In this document: positions 56,556-64,000 of the stretch, one piece after another
How the letters are laid out: each line of letters opens with the position of its first letter
How positions within the stretch are numbered: the first letter of the stretch is position 1
Assembly: GCF_023151555.2 (NCBI RefSeq)
Contig: NZ_CP100426.1
Location: 1,054,001-1,118,000, forward strand
Source of the DNA: Photobacterium sp. CCB-ST2H9
GTDB taxonomy: Bacteria; Pseudomonadota; Gammaproteobacteria; Enterobacterales; Vibrionaceae
DNA length: 64,000 bases
Reading direction: 5' to 3'
Notes under the pieces: model-generated
Databases searched by the model: none
Told to the model about the DNA's origin: nothing
What the model saw: the letters and a program-made list of their open reading frames with translations, nothing else
Program-made: the position numbers and the translations under genes

Positions 56556-58191
56556 CGAGACCTCCTGTTTTCAGGGCATGAGCGATGCGCTCTGCGAGCA
56601 TAATCGTGGTCAGGTTGGTTGGCATTGAAGGGATCAACGGAAACAGCGAGGCATCGGCTACGGTCAGGCCCGAAACGCCATACACCCGGCCATCTTCGGC
56701 CGCAGCGCAGTTCGGATCGCCCTCGGGTCCCATCCTGACCGTACCTGAGGCGTGCCAGCCCGGATTCAGCATATTTTTCACCGCGCTATGCATCACCCGG
56801 TCATTTCCGATCATGGCTTCAGACCAGAACTGGACCCCGTCAAGAAACGAGGCGACCTGAGGTGCATGTAGTGCTTGCCATAACTGGCGGACAGCACCCA
56901 CCATCCTGGTAATGTCATCATCATTTTCCCGCAGCGGCAGGTGGATAGACGGCAGCACCTCTGCTTCGCGACTGGTAATAAAGACTTGTCCCCGGGCAGC
57001 CGGTTGCATCAGCATCGCGGAAGCACCAACCAGCATCGGATAATCGACGCGATTTCTGAACTTCGGCACGGTGCTGCTTTCCACATTGTTAAGCAATCCG
57101 ATCTGGACATCACTTTCTGCATCCACGCCACTGGCAATCCGGGCAGCAATCTGTCGCCAGGGCAGCCCGGGATGACAGACTCCGGTTTTAGGCAACGCCC
57201 ACAACACGAGTGAAGCATGATCCTGCAAGTTTCTGCCCACCGCAGGACTTGCCACACGAACCGGAATACCCAGCGCCTGCAAGTGCTCAGGATCACCGAT
57301 CCCGGAACGCTGAAGCAGTGCCGGGGTGCCAATAGCTCCCGCGGCAACAACGACTTCACCTGAGTCAAAGGAAAGCGAACGCCCCTGCCGGATAACGTCA
57401 ACACCGACCACGATCTGTCCGTCAAACCGGATGCCGGACACCAGCACTTCGGTCAGCACAGTCAGATTGGGGCGGTCCATCACAGGCATCAGATATGACT
57501 GGCACACATCTACCCGACGAGACAGCTGCGTTACATTGGCAGGGACCAGACCGACCGCCGGGGCTTCACCTTCATTCAGATCTGCGGCATAAGGAATACC
57601 GAGATCCTGACAAGCCTGAGAAAACGCTGCATCCAGCGGATGCAGGCTTTCCGCCGCCGGGCGACGCAACACCATCGGCCCGGCATCGCCATGCTGCGGA
57701 CAGTCCGGAAAATCAATGTCGGTTTCTGATCGGCAATACCAGGGCAGTACTTTGTCCCAGGTCCACTGCGTGCACCCCATCTCAGCCCATGCCGCGAAAT
57801 CTCGGGGAAAAGTCCGCAGTGCTACGGCACCGTTCACAGCCGATGATCCGCCCATCACCTTGCCCACCCGGTAGTCGAAATACTGAGGGCGTGTCTCCTG
57901 CACCGGATTTTCAGCGACCTGACGGATGACCTCGCTGGCTGGCGTATATTCCCCTTTCAGCCGTGCCTGGTAATGCCAGTTATAATTTTCCAGAACCAGG
58001 CGGGATGCATCATTCAGCGGACTGTCCGGCAAATGTGTATCGGATGCCGGCCCGGCTTCGAGTAATAACACCTGCTTGGAATTGTCTTCTGAGAGCCGGG
58101 CTGCCAGCACACAGCCAGCCGCCCCGCCTCCGACCACGATGTAATTAAACCGGCCCTGCGCCAGTGCGTTCTGTTCTTCTGAGCTCATCAC
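56542..58191 (-). CDS. hlmD: HlmD-like GMC oxidoreductase
   Basis: A 549-residue FAD oxidoreductase of the glucose-methanol-choline family. The FAD loop is YIVVGGGAAGCVLAARLSED, the second signature is in VMGGSSAVNGAV, and the active-site His is in PGWHASGTVRMG, with Asn in PSMPTNLTTIMLAERIA. Its start overlaps the NRPS stop by four bases (ATGA). The enzyme is one of several flavoproteins thought to remove electrons from the Cys-Cys scaffold during holothin formation. Confidence 0.9.
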   Translation of the reverse strand: MMSSEEQNALAQGRFNYIVVGGGAAGCVLAARLSEDNSKQVLLLEAGPASDTHLPDSPLNDASRLVLENYNWHYQARLKGEYTPASEVIRQVAENPVQETRPQYFDYRVGKVMGGSSAVNGAVALRTFPRDFAAWAEMGCTQWTWDKVLPWYCRSETDIDFPDCPQHGDAGPMVLRRPAAESLHPLDAAFSQACQDLGIPYAADLNEGEAPAVGLVPANVTQLSRRVDVCQSYLMPVMDRPNLTVLTEVLVSGIRFDGQIVVGVDVIRQGRSLSFDSGEVVVAAGAIGTPALLQRSGIGDPEHLQALGIPVRVASPAVGRNLQDHASLVLWALPKTGVCHPGLPWRQIAARIASGVDAESDVQIGLLNNVESSTVPKFRNRVDYPMLVGASAMLMQPAARGQVFITSREAEVLPSIHLPLRENDDDITRMVGAVRQLWQALHAPQVASFLDGVQFWSEAMIGNDRVMHSAVKNMLNPGWHASGTVRMGPEGDPNCAAAEDGRVYGVSGLTVADASLFPLIPSMPTNLTTIMLAERIAHALKTGGLDDIA

Positions 58192-61100
58192 AGGCTGACT
58201 CCGTCCGGTTGTTTCATCGACTCGATGATTTGCGCGAACTGACGGATGCTGGTGTTCAAGAAGAGTCCTTCAATCAGATCCTGCTCCTGAACCGCGGTCA
58301 CATGAAACGCTTCACGAAGGGTACTCAGCAATGCAACGGCAATCAGAGAATCGCCTCCGACGTCAAAGAAACCGGCGTTAACATCCACATCGTCATGCTG
58401 AAGCAGTTCACGCCATAAGCTGAGCAGGCGTTGTTCAGTCTCTGACACCGGCGCAGCATCTTCTCCGGCAGCTAGCGCAGTTTCCTCAGGCCAGGGGGCC
58501 GGCAATGCTTTGCGGTCAATTTTGCCATTGCCAGTCAGAGGCATATGCGGAAGCACAATGAAGTAAGTCGGCGACATGTAAGGCGGCAACGATTGACGTA
58601 CCTGATCCCGGCAACGCTGCTGAATGATGTCCTGATCGATATGTGTTGCCTGCTCATGCAGCACCAGGTACGCAACCAACTGGCGCTGGCCGGAATGCGG
58701 GTGAGCGGGCGCATCAATCACCACATGACTGATTTCATCCAGCTTGAGTAAGGCATACTCAACCTCTCCCAGCTCAACCCGGTAGCCATTGATTTTGACC
58801 TGATTATCATCCCGACCGAGAATCTCTATCAGGCCATCAGAAATATACCGGCCTAAATCACCTGTTTTATAAAGCCGCTCACCCGTTTGAGGATGCACAA
58901 AAAAGCGTTGTGCCGTTTTTTCCGGATCGGCCAGGTAACCTTGCGCCACTCCGTCACCCGCAATGTATAACTCACCAATCACCCACTTCGGACAAGACTC
59001 AAGCCACGAATTCAGGACATGAAAACGCTGGTTAGCCAGTGGTTTACCATAAGGAATACTGACCCAGTGTTTTTCTACCTGCTCAATGGGATAGCATATC
59101 GACCAGATGGAACCTTCTGTTGCGCCGCCAAGGCTAATCACCTTCGCTTCTGGCAATGCACTGCGGATCCCATCCGGCAAATCAACCGGAATCCAGTCAC
59201 CACTCATCAGGATCAGTCTGAGCGAACTGTTTGCCAGATGCTCGCTGGCGCGGTCGACCATCACCTTGACTGGTGCAGGCACACTATTCCAAATGGTCAC
59301 CCCATGTCGGATGAGCGTCTCGCACCAGACTTTTGGATCATTGCTGGCATCGGCCTCCTGAAATACCAGACGGCCGCCTGCACCCAGCACACCAAAATAG
59401 TCGTAGACAGACAGATCAAATCCTGCCGGTGCAATAGACAGCACCGCGTCATCTGCAGTGACATGAAAACGTCTGTTGATGTCCTCAACTGTATTGGCCG
59501 CATTTCGGTGCGATATCATGACTCCCTTCGGTTCACCTGTTGAACCGGAGGTGAAAATCACGTAAGCCAAATCATCCAGTTTTTGCACCGAGCTGAGCGG
59601 TTTTGCAAATTCAGCCTGAGCCGGTAAATGATCCAAATTGACCCTCAGAAATGGCTGATATTCCTCAGGATCAGCGAAGGTCGTCGTATCCGTCACGACA
59701 GCCTTTGCCTGACAGCGTTGCAGCAGGTGCAGACGACGTTCCCGGGGCAGAGCCGGATCAATCGACACATAAGCAGCCCCGGCCTGTAAGATTCCCAGAA
59801 GTCCGACAATCAAATCTGGACCCTGTGGCAAGGAAGCGGCAATCAAATCGCCCGCTTCGATCCGGGCCGATGCTCTTAATTGCTGCGCTAAGCGGGTCGA
59901 CTGTGAAACCAGCTGGCCGAAAGTCAGACGGGTGTTCCCCTGTTCTATTGCAATTGCATCCGGGCGACTCGCCGCAGCTTCCAAAATCATGTCGTGCAGC
60001 AAGCGGGGGGTAAAATCAACTACAGTCTGATTGGCCGCCTGACGTTCTGCCGCGTCTGATTCAGGTAAATCGACAACGGAGCCGGTTTGCTGCCAGAGTG
60101 ACGGTTCACTGACCATTTTTTCCAGTAAGTTGACGTAAGCTGTTAACATGTCTTCAATCAGATGATTGGGGAACAGACCGTCGACATAATTAAAGTGAAT
60201 CCCCAAGCCTTCCGGTTGAAGATCGATTTGGTTTTCCAGCCAGATCTGCGGCGTTTGATTGCTGGCATAGGCCTGCTTGCTATTGGGACCACACCAGTCA
60301 GACACCCATTCTTCCAGCTCTGAAGTCAGGGTATTACTGAAAACCACAGGCATCGACACAGCACGGTTTTCCTGTTTACGGCTGGTCAGTTCACGTAAGA
60401 CCTGAATTCCGTTAAAAGTGCCGTGCAAACGTCCCTGGTACAGGGTGGTTTGCAACTGCAATAAACGCTGCTCAACCGTGCTTTCCTGATGACCTGCAAC
60501 TGGCAGCAATTGCGGCTGAAGAAAATTCCCCACGGTCAACTCAATGCCTTCCTCAAAAGGCCTGCGCATCAATTGCGTCAGCGTCAGTGTAAATTCCTGA
60601 CGTTTCGACCACTGGCGGATCACTTCTGTATAACACCCAAGCAAAACCGACTCTGCTGTCAGGCCATGCTGATCTGCAACGGTTCGGAGTGCGCTTAAAA
60701 TATGATTTGGAATCAGTCTGGACAGACGTTTAATTGAGGGTGATTCAATTTGTTGCGGAGATATTTTCTGTGGTAGTTCAGGTGCCGGGGGAAGATTTTC
60801 AATTTGCTCCAGCCAGTATTGCTGGTCCTCCCGGCCTTGCGGCTCTCCCTGGAGCACACGCTCTGCCGCAATATATTCCAGAAAATCAGGTAATCTGGAC
60901 AGTGAGGTCTGGGCCTGCTGCAGATATTCACGCCACATGTCTTTCAAGACCAAGCGTACGCTGATCAAATCAAGAAACATCAGGTCAAAATGAAAATGCA
61001 GGCGCCAGTTGCTCTCTGACATTCGGGTCACCCGAACTTCAAAGGCTGGGATTTCGTCCAGAGGAAGTAACTGTTTTTCCATTTCATGACGCAGAGTCGC

Positions 61101-61562
61101 GAGAAAGCCAGCTTGTTCAGTTGGCTCCCAGGCAGAAATATCTTTTGTTTTAATGCTGTATAAAGTGCCAGCCGGAAAAACTTTCTGGTTACCTCCAGCG
61201 ACAGTCACCGCTCTGAGCATGCTGTGCCGTGAAATCACTTGATTGACTGCGTGTTTAAAACGGCTTAAATCCAGCGCTTCAATATCCAGTTCAAGATAAT
61301 AGCTACTGGATAATCCCCCGAGTTCCAATCCGGTATTTCTGCCGATCAGATACGCATACTGAATATCTGTCAGCGGTTGTTCCTCCCCTTCGGCAAGGGT
61401 GATCTTTTCAGAAAATGGGGCGTGTAAAGGCAGGTTTCCGAGGTATAGTGCGTCGAGGTGTTCATCTGATTGCCAGTCAATCAGTGACTTTTGCTCAGTG
61501 TTCTGGAATCCCAACTTTCCATGTTTTTTGACTATCTGTGTGCCAACGTGATCAAGGTTCAT
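58188..61562 (-). CDS. hlmE: Holomycin-type NRPS, Cy-A-T with cysteine specificity
   Basis: An 1124-residue single-module synthetase. The heterocyclisation-type condensation domain spans about 60-500: LTDIQYAYLIGR (64-75) and the catalytic pattern D193-x4-D198-x2-S201. The adenylation domain spans about 515-1020 with TSGSTGEPKG (671-680). Its ten specificity residues (D716, L717, Y720, N759, L785, S787, L811, I819, W820, K1015) read DLYNLSLIWK, the known Cys code. The carrier domain has GGDSL with Ser1072. There is no thioesterase domain. Used iteratively it would build the Cys-Cys dipeptide of dithiolopyrrolones. It has the domain order reported for HlmE. Confidence 0.95.
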   Translation of the reverse strand: MNLDHVGTQIVKKHGKLGFQNTEQKSLIDWQSDEHLDALYLGNLPLHAPFSEKITLAEGEEQPLTDIQYAYLIGRNTGLELGGLSSSYYLELDIEALDLSRFKHAVNQVISRHSMLRAVTVAGGNQKVFPAGTLYSIKTKDISAWEPTEQAGFLATLRHEMEKQLLPLDEIPAFEVRVTRMSESNWRLHFHFDLMFLDLISVRLVLKDMWREYLQQAQTSLSRLPDFLEYIAAERVLQGEPQGREDQQYWLEQIENLPPAPELPQKISPQQIESPSIKRLSRLIPNHILSALRTVADQHGLTAESVLLGCYTEVIRQWSKRQEFTLTLTQLMRRPFEEGIELTVGNFLQPQLLPVAGHQESTVEQRLLQLQTTLYQGRLHGTFNGIQVLRELTSRKQENRAVSMPVVFSNTLTSELEEWVSDWCGPNSKQAYASNQTPQIWLENQIDLQPEGLGIHFNYVDGLFPNHLIEDMLTAYVNLLEKMVSEPSLWQQTGSVVDLPESDAAERQAANQTVVDFTPRLLHDMILEAAASRPDAIAIEQGNTRLTFGQLVSQSTRLAQQLRASARIEAGDLIAASLPQGPDLIVGLLGILQAGAAYVSIDPALPRERRLHLLQRCQAKAVVTDTTTFADPEEYQPFLRVNLDHLPAQAEFAKPLSSVQKLDDLAYVIFTSGSTGEPKGVMISHRNAANTVEDINRRFHVTADDAVLSIAPAGFDLSVYDYFGVLGAGGRLVFQEADASNDPKVWCETLIRHGVTIWNSVPAPVKVMVDRASEHLANSSLRLILMSGDWIPVDLPDGIRSALPEAKVISLGGATEGSIWSICYPIEQVEKHWVSIPYGKPLANQRFHVLNSWLESCPKWVIGELYIAGDGVAQGYLADPEKTAQRFFVHPQTGERLYKTGDLGRYISDGLIEILGRDDNQVKINGYRVELGEVEYALLKLDEISHVVIDAPAHPHSGQRQLVAYLVLHEQATHIDQDIIQQRCRDQVRQSLPPYMSPTYFIVLPHMPLTGNGKIDRKALPAPWPEETALAAGEDAAPVSETEQRLLSLWRELLQHDDVDVNAGFFDVGGDSLIAVALLSTLREAFHVTAVQEQDLIEGLFLNTSIRQFAQIIESMKQPDGVSL

Positions 61563-61817
61563 AGTGGGTCATGTGTCCTTCGTTCGTTTGTATAAAGTCT
61601 GCGTTTCGAAAAATTATTGGTATGTAGAAACGCAAATCAAATGCACTCGATTGCTATGCAACTCAAGCGCACGTTACAAACTAGAAGAAAAAGAACCACT
61701 CAATAAAGAAATCAATTGATTAATTTATGCTTTATTTGAATTCACTGGATCCATATCAATTCCTCATAGAAATAATGCTGTCTATCTATAACAAAATATT
61801 GCTTCCTGTCACATTTA

Positions 61818-63254
61818 TCAGGCCTCGCCAGCGACTGCAGTCTCCATTCGCTGGAACTTGCGCCGTGTCAGAAACCATGCCAACCCGGCAGCAAACAGAT
61901 AAACGCCTGCCGCAGTGCCAAAAGCCAGCCCATATCCGCTCACGACATCAGGGGCAAATCCTGCGACAGCCATTAGAGATGCCAGACCAAATGTCGGGCC
62001 TAACTCCATAGAGGTATTCATCACTCCTCCGGCCAGACCGGCTTGTTGCTGGGGAACATGCATTGTCGACAGAACAGCAGAACCAGCGAACATCATTGAG
62101 GTGCCGATTGTCAGTGTCACAATGCCAGGCAACAGTCCTGAGGTATACATAACCTGCAGATGAATTCCTGAAAGCAGCGTCAAGCCGGCGGCACCAATCA
62201 AAAGCCCGCAGATAGTGACTTTCAATGGCCCCAAGCGGCTCACAATATTACTGGCTGCTCGATTCATCAGCAGCAGCGTGAGGGTATAGGGGACAAAAGC
62301 ACCAGCAGTTTCGAGCGGAGTCCAGTTTTGCTGTATCTGAAGAAACAGAGACAACAAGAAAGTAACCAGTCCCATACTGGCCGAAGCCAGAAGAATACCG
62401 ATCAACCCGACAATGCGGTAAGGTTCACGAACAAAACCCGGCGGCAGAAGAGGCGCTTTGACACGTCGTTCCACCAAAAAAAACAAACTGATCAGGCAGA
62501 CACCAGAGATCAGCGGCCCGAGGACCATCGCTGAAGACCATCCAAACTCTCCACTGGCGATCAACCCATAACTTCCAAGTGCAATACCCAGGGTTGCAAG
62601 CAGAGCACCGATGAGATCAAGCCCGGATTCCTGAGGAAGAGATTGCGCGTTATCCTTCGGCAAGAGCCACGCAACGGCTGCCAGGCCAATGAGAGCAACC
62701 AGCACAGGTGCGACAAACATCCATCGCCATGAAACCCATGTCGTCACCACGCCAGATGCAAGAAAACCTACACCTCCCCCAAGAACGGATACGCCCCCCC
62801 AGGTTGCCATGGCACGCATGAAATCACCTGGCAGAGGAAACAAAGTCCGTAAAACAGCCACAGCTGCCGGTGCTGTCATCGCTGCACCGGCACCCTGCAG
62901 AAACCGCATGACAACCATCATGGAAAAATTCGAAGAGAAAGCTGCACCAGCAGACGCCAGGCCGAAGATACAAAGTCCGATGGTCAGAAGTTTTCTGCCG
63001 CCAAACCTGTCTGTTAATCGTCCGCCGAATAACAGCAGTCCGCTGAACGATAAACCATATGCGGTGCTGACCAACAGCAAATCAGCTGCGTTCAGCCCAA
63101 ACTCCACACCAATATCCGGTAAAGGAATTCCTATCATGACAATGGTAAAAATCAGTGTTGCCTGCACCACAGCGAGCAAGGTAAAGGCAAGCTTGAACTG
63201 TGGTTTTACTTCAGCAGATGTTGTCTGCACTTTCTGTTCCCCCATTTCGGTCAT
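61818..63254 (-). CDS. hlmH: HlmH-like MFS exporter (DHA2, 14-segment type)
   Basis: A 478-residue drug exporter with about 14 membrane segments. The start at 63254 (MTEMGEQKVQ) has AAGGA seven bases upstream; an in-frame ATG at 63281 is the alternative. Motif A is GGRLTDRFGGRKLLTIG and motif C is GGGVGFLASGVVTTWVSWRW. It is first in the cluster and probably exports the finished antibiotic, giving self-protection. The 255-base AT-rich gap to the NRPS gene suggests a separate promoter for the biosynthetic operon. Confidence 0.9.
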   Translation of the reverse strand: MTEMGEQKVQTTSAEVKPQFKLAFTLLAVVQATLIFTIVMIGIPLPDIGVEFGLNAADLLLVSTAYGLSFSGLLLFGGRLTDRFGGRKLLTIGLCIFGLASAGAAFSSNFSMMVVMRFLQGAGAAMTAPAAVAVLRTLFPLPGDFMRAMATWGGVSVLGGGVGFLASGVVTTWVSWRWMFVAPVLVALIGLAAVAWLLPKDNAQSLPQESGLDLIGALLATLGIALGSYGLIASGEFGWSSAMVLGPLISGVCLISLFFLVERRVKAPLLPPGFVREPYRIVGLIGILLASASMGLVTFLLSLFLQIQQNWTPLETAGAFVPYTLTLLLMNRAASNIVSRLGPLKVTICGLLIGAAGLTLLSGIHLQVMYTSGLLPGIVTLTIGTSMMFAGSAVLSTMHVPQQQAGLAGGVMNTSMELGPTFGLASLMAVAGFAPDVVSGYGLAFGTAAGVYLFAAGLAWFLTRRKFQRMETAVAGEA

Positions 63255-63308
63255 GACAGGATCCTTAAGATAAAAAGCCAACTGACATTGTTATATTTTA
63301 AAATTATT

Positions 63309-63328
63309 ATTCAATTGAATCATTGAAT
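63309..63328. promoter_or_regulatory. Putative operator upstream of the exporter gene
   Basis: ATTCAATTGAATCATTGAAT contains the 12-base palindrome ATTCAATTGAAT and a further GAAT half-site, in the AT-rich promoter region of hlmH. ArsR-type repressors bind ATTC/GAAT repeats, and an ArsR-rhodanese gene lies just upstream, so it is a plausible target. Confidence 0.45.
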
Positions 63329-63467
63329 GTTGGATAGCATAGGTGAGTAATCTCATATCTGTCAACATGAAAATGATTCAAAAAATGGGGAGATACAAAC
63401 TGGATGAAATATCTTGAGAACTTCCCCCTGCAACGACTCAGAGCTGATGGCTGAGTGAAAAATCAAT

Positions 63468-64000
63468 TCACGCTCTGTCAACCGGATATCCCGCGGCTTT
63501 CCATTCCGGAACCCCTTCATTGAAGCGCCTGGCTGACAAACCTTTTTCTCTGAGCGCGGCGACAGCCTTGACAGACAGGGAACAGTAAGGCCCACGGCAA
63601 TAAGCAACGATATCCTGCTCTTCCGGCAACTCAGACAAGCGCTTTTCCAGCTCCGGCAGCGGAATATTAACAGCGCCCGGCAGATGACCCTGAGCAAATT
63701 CCTCTTCAGGACGGACATCCAGCAAAGTCACACTGTTTTCATGCATCCTGCTTAAGAGCTCTTCACGCGATATTGCTTCCGCATCTTTCTGATCATTTAA
63801 GGTGCTCACCACCAGCTTTTTGATTTCAGAGTGATTGAACTCTGCGAATTGTCGCAATGCAATCAATAACTCCACGATGGGGGCATCCCCCAGACGATAG
63901 AAAACGTGTTTTCCTTCCCGTCGTGTTTGCACATACCCGTTCCGCTTGAGTTGTTGCAGATGCTGAGAAGCATTGGCTACCGTCAGTTCAGCAAGCTCCG
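63468..64000 (-). CDS. ArsR-type regulator fused to a rhodanese domain (5' end outside window)
   Basis: The frame is open through 64000, so the N-terminus is missing. The visible part starts in the DNA-binding helix (ELTVANASQHLQQLKRNGYV) and wing (TRREGKHVFYRLGDA). A C-terminal rhodanese domain follows: LLDVRPEEEFAQGHLPGAVNIPL and the active-site loop VAYCRGPYCSLS, whose first Cys would carry a persulfide. ArsR-rhodanese proteins are thought to sense reactive sulfur species. Same strand as and directly upstream of the hlm genes; a regulatory role for them is inferred. Confidence 0.88.
   Translation of the reverse strand, partial: ELAELTVANASQHLQQLKRNGYVQTRREGKHVFYRLGDAPIVELLIALRQFAEFNHSEIKKLVVSTLNDQKDAEAISREELLSRMHENSVTLLDVRPEEEFAQGHLPGAVNIPLPELEKRLSELPEEQDIVAYCRGPYCSLSVKAVAALREKGLSARRFNEGVPEWKAAGYPVDRA

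Overview
The window reads as a marine gammaproteobacterium of the Vibrionaceae, most likely Photobacterium. Three things point there: the XapX/deoD pair and the tal-tkt pair, which in Vibrio relatives sit on the second chromosome; a small DUF3283-type protein; and an operon of dithiolopyrrolone (holomycin) type, an antibiotic that I recall being reported from Photobacterium (P. galatheae/halotolerans). This assignment is inference from gene content. No rRNA, tRNA, CRISPR array, phage or transposase with terminal repeats was seen.

Layout. Positions 1-8.6 kb: the tail of a CitA/DcuS-type sensor kinase with its response regulator, a D-2-hydroxyacid dehydrogenase, a copper chaperone pair (DUF2946-like plus PCuAC with a His/Met tail), and an arsenic island. 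The island holds acr3, arsR, an ars-type GAPDH, a DSP-type phosphatase and arsJ. Two near-identical operator-like sequences precede acr3 and arsR. Positions 9-19.8 kb: a run of single metabolic, stress and hypothetical genes (sulfurtransferase, patatin, two GFA proteins, MBL hydrolase, GlxA-type regulator, GST, deaminase, GNAT). Positions 19.8-24.4 kb: a lipase effector of the type VI Tle1/DUF2235 class with a LysM domain, followed by three tandem DUF2931 lipoproteins that look like duplicated immunity genes. Positions 24.7-32.6 kb: small membrane, secreted and regulatory genes. Positions 31.6-34.8 kb: a PchR-like AraC regulator divergent from a TonB-dependent receptor, with a Fur-box-like palindrome between them. 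Positions 34.8-43.9 kb: an LtaS-like phosphoglycerol transferase with dgkA, an Lrp regulator, an EamA exporter, a beta-barrel protein, xapX-deoD and an InsA-like zinc-finger protein. Positions 44.2-50.3 kb: a large hybrid histidine kinase, then transaldolase and transketolase.

The most notable block is 51.7-63.3 kb, entirely on the minus strand. From upstream to downstream it encodes an MFS exporter, a Cy-A-T NRPS, a GMC oxidoreductase, a type II thioesterase, an acyl-CoA dehydrogenase, a GNAT acyltransferase, a truncated globin, a metallophosphoesterase and a PPC-decarboxylase/EpiD-like flavoprotein. The NRPS specificity residues read DLYNLSLIWK, the cysteine code. This is the holomycin (hlm) gene set: Cys-Cys is assembled, oxidised by flavoenzymes, decarboxylated, and N-acylated to a dithiolopyrrolone. 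Most junctions overlap or are under 20 bases, so translational coupling is likely. The thioredoxin-reductase-like dithiol oxidase (HlmI) known from Streptomyces is not in this window. An ArsR-rhodanese regulator lies just upstream, in the same orientation and cut by the window edge. A LysR gene converges on the cluster from the other end.
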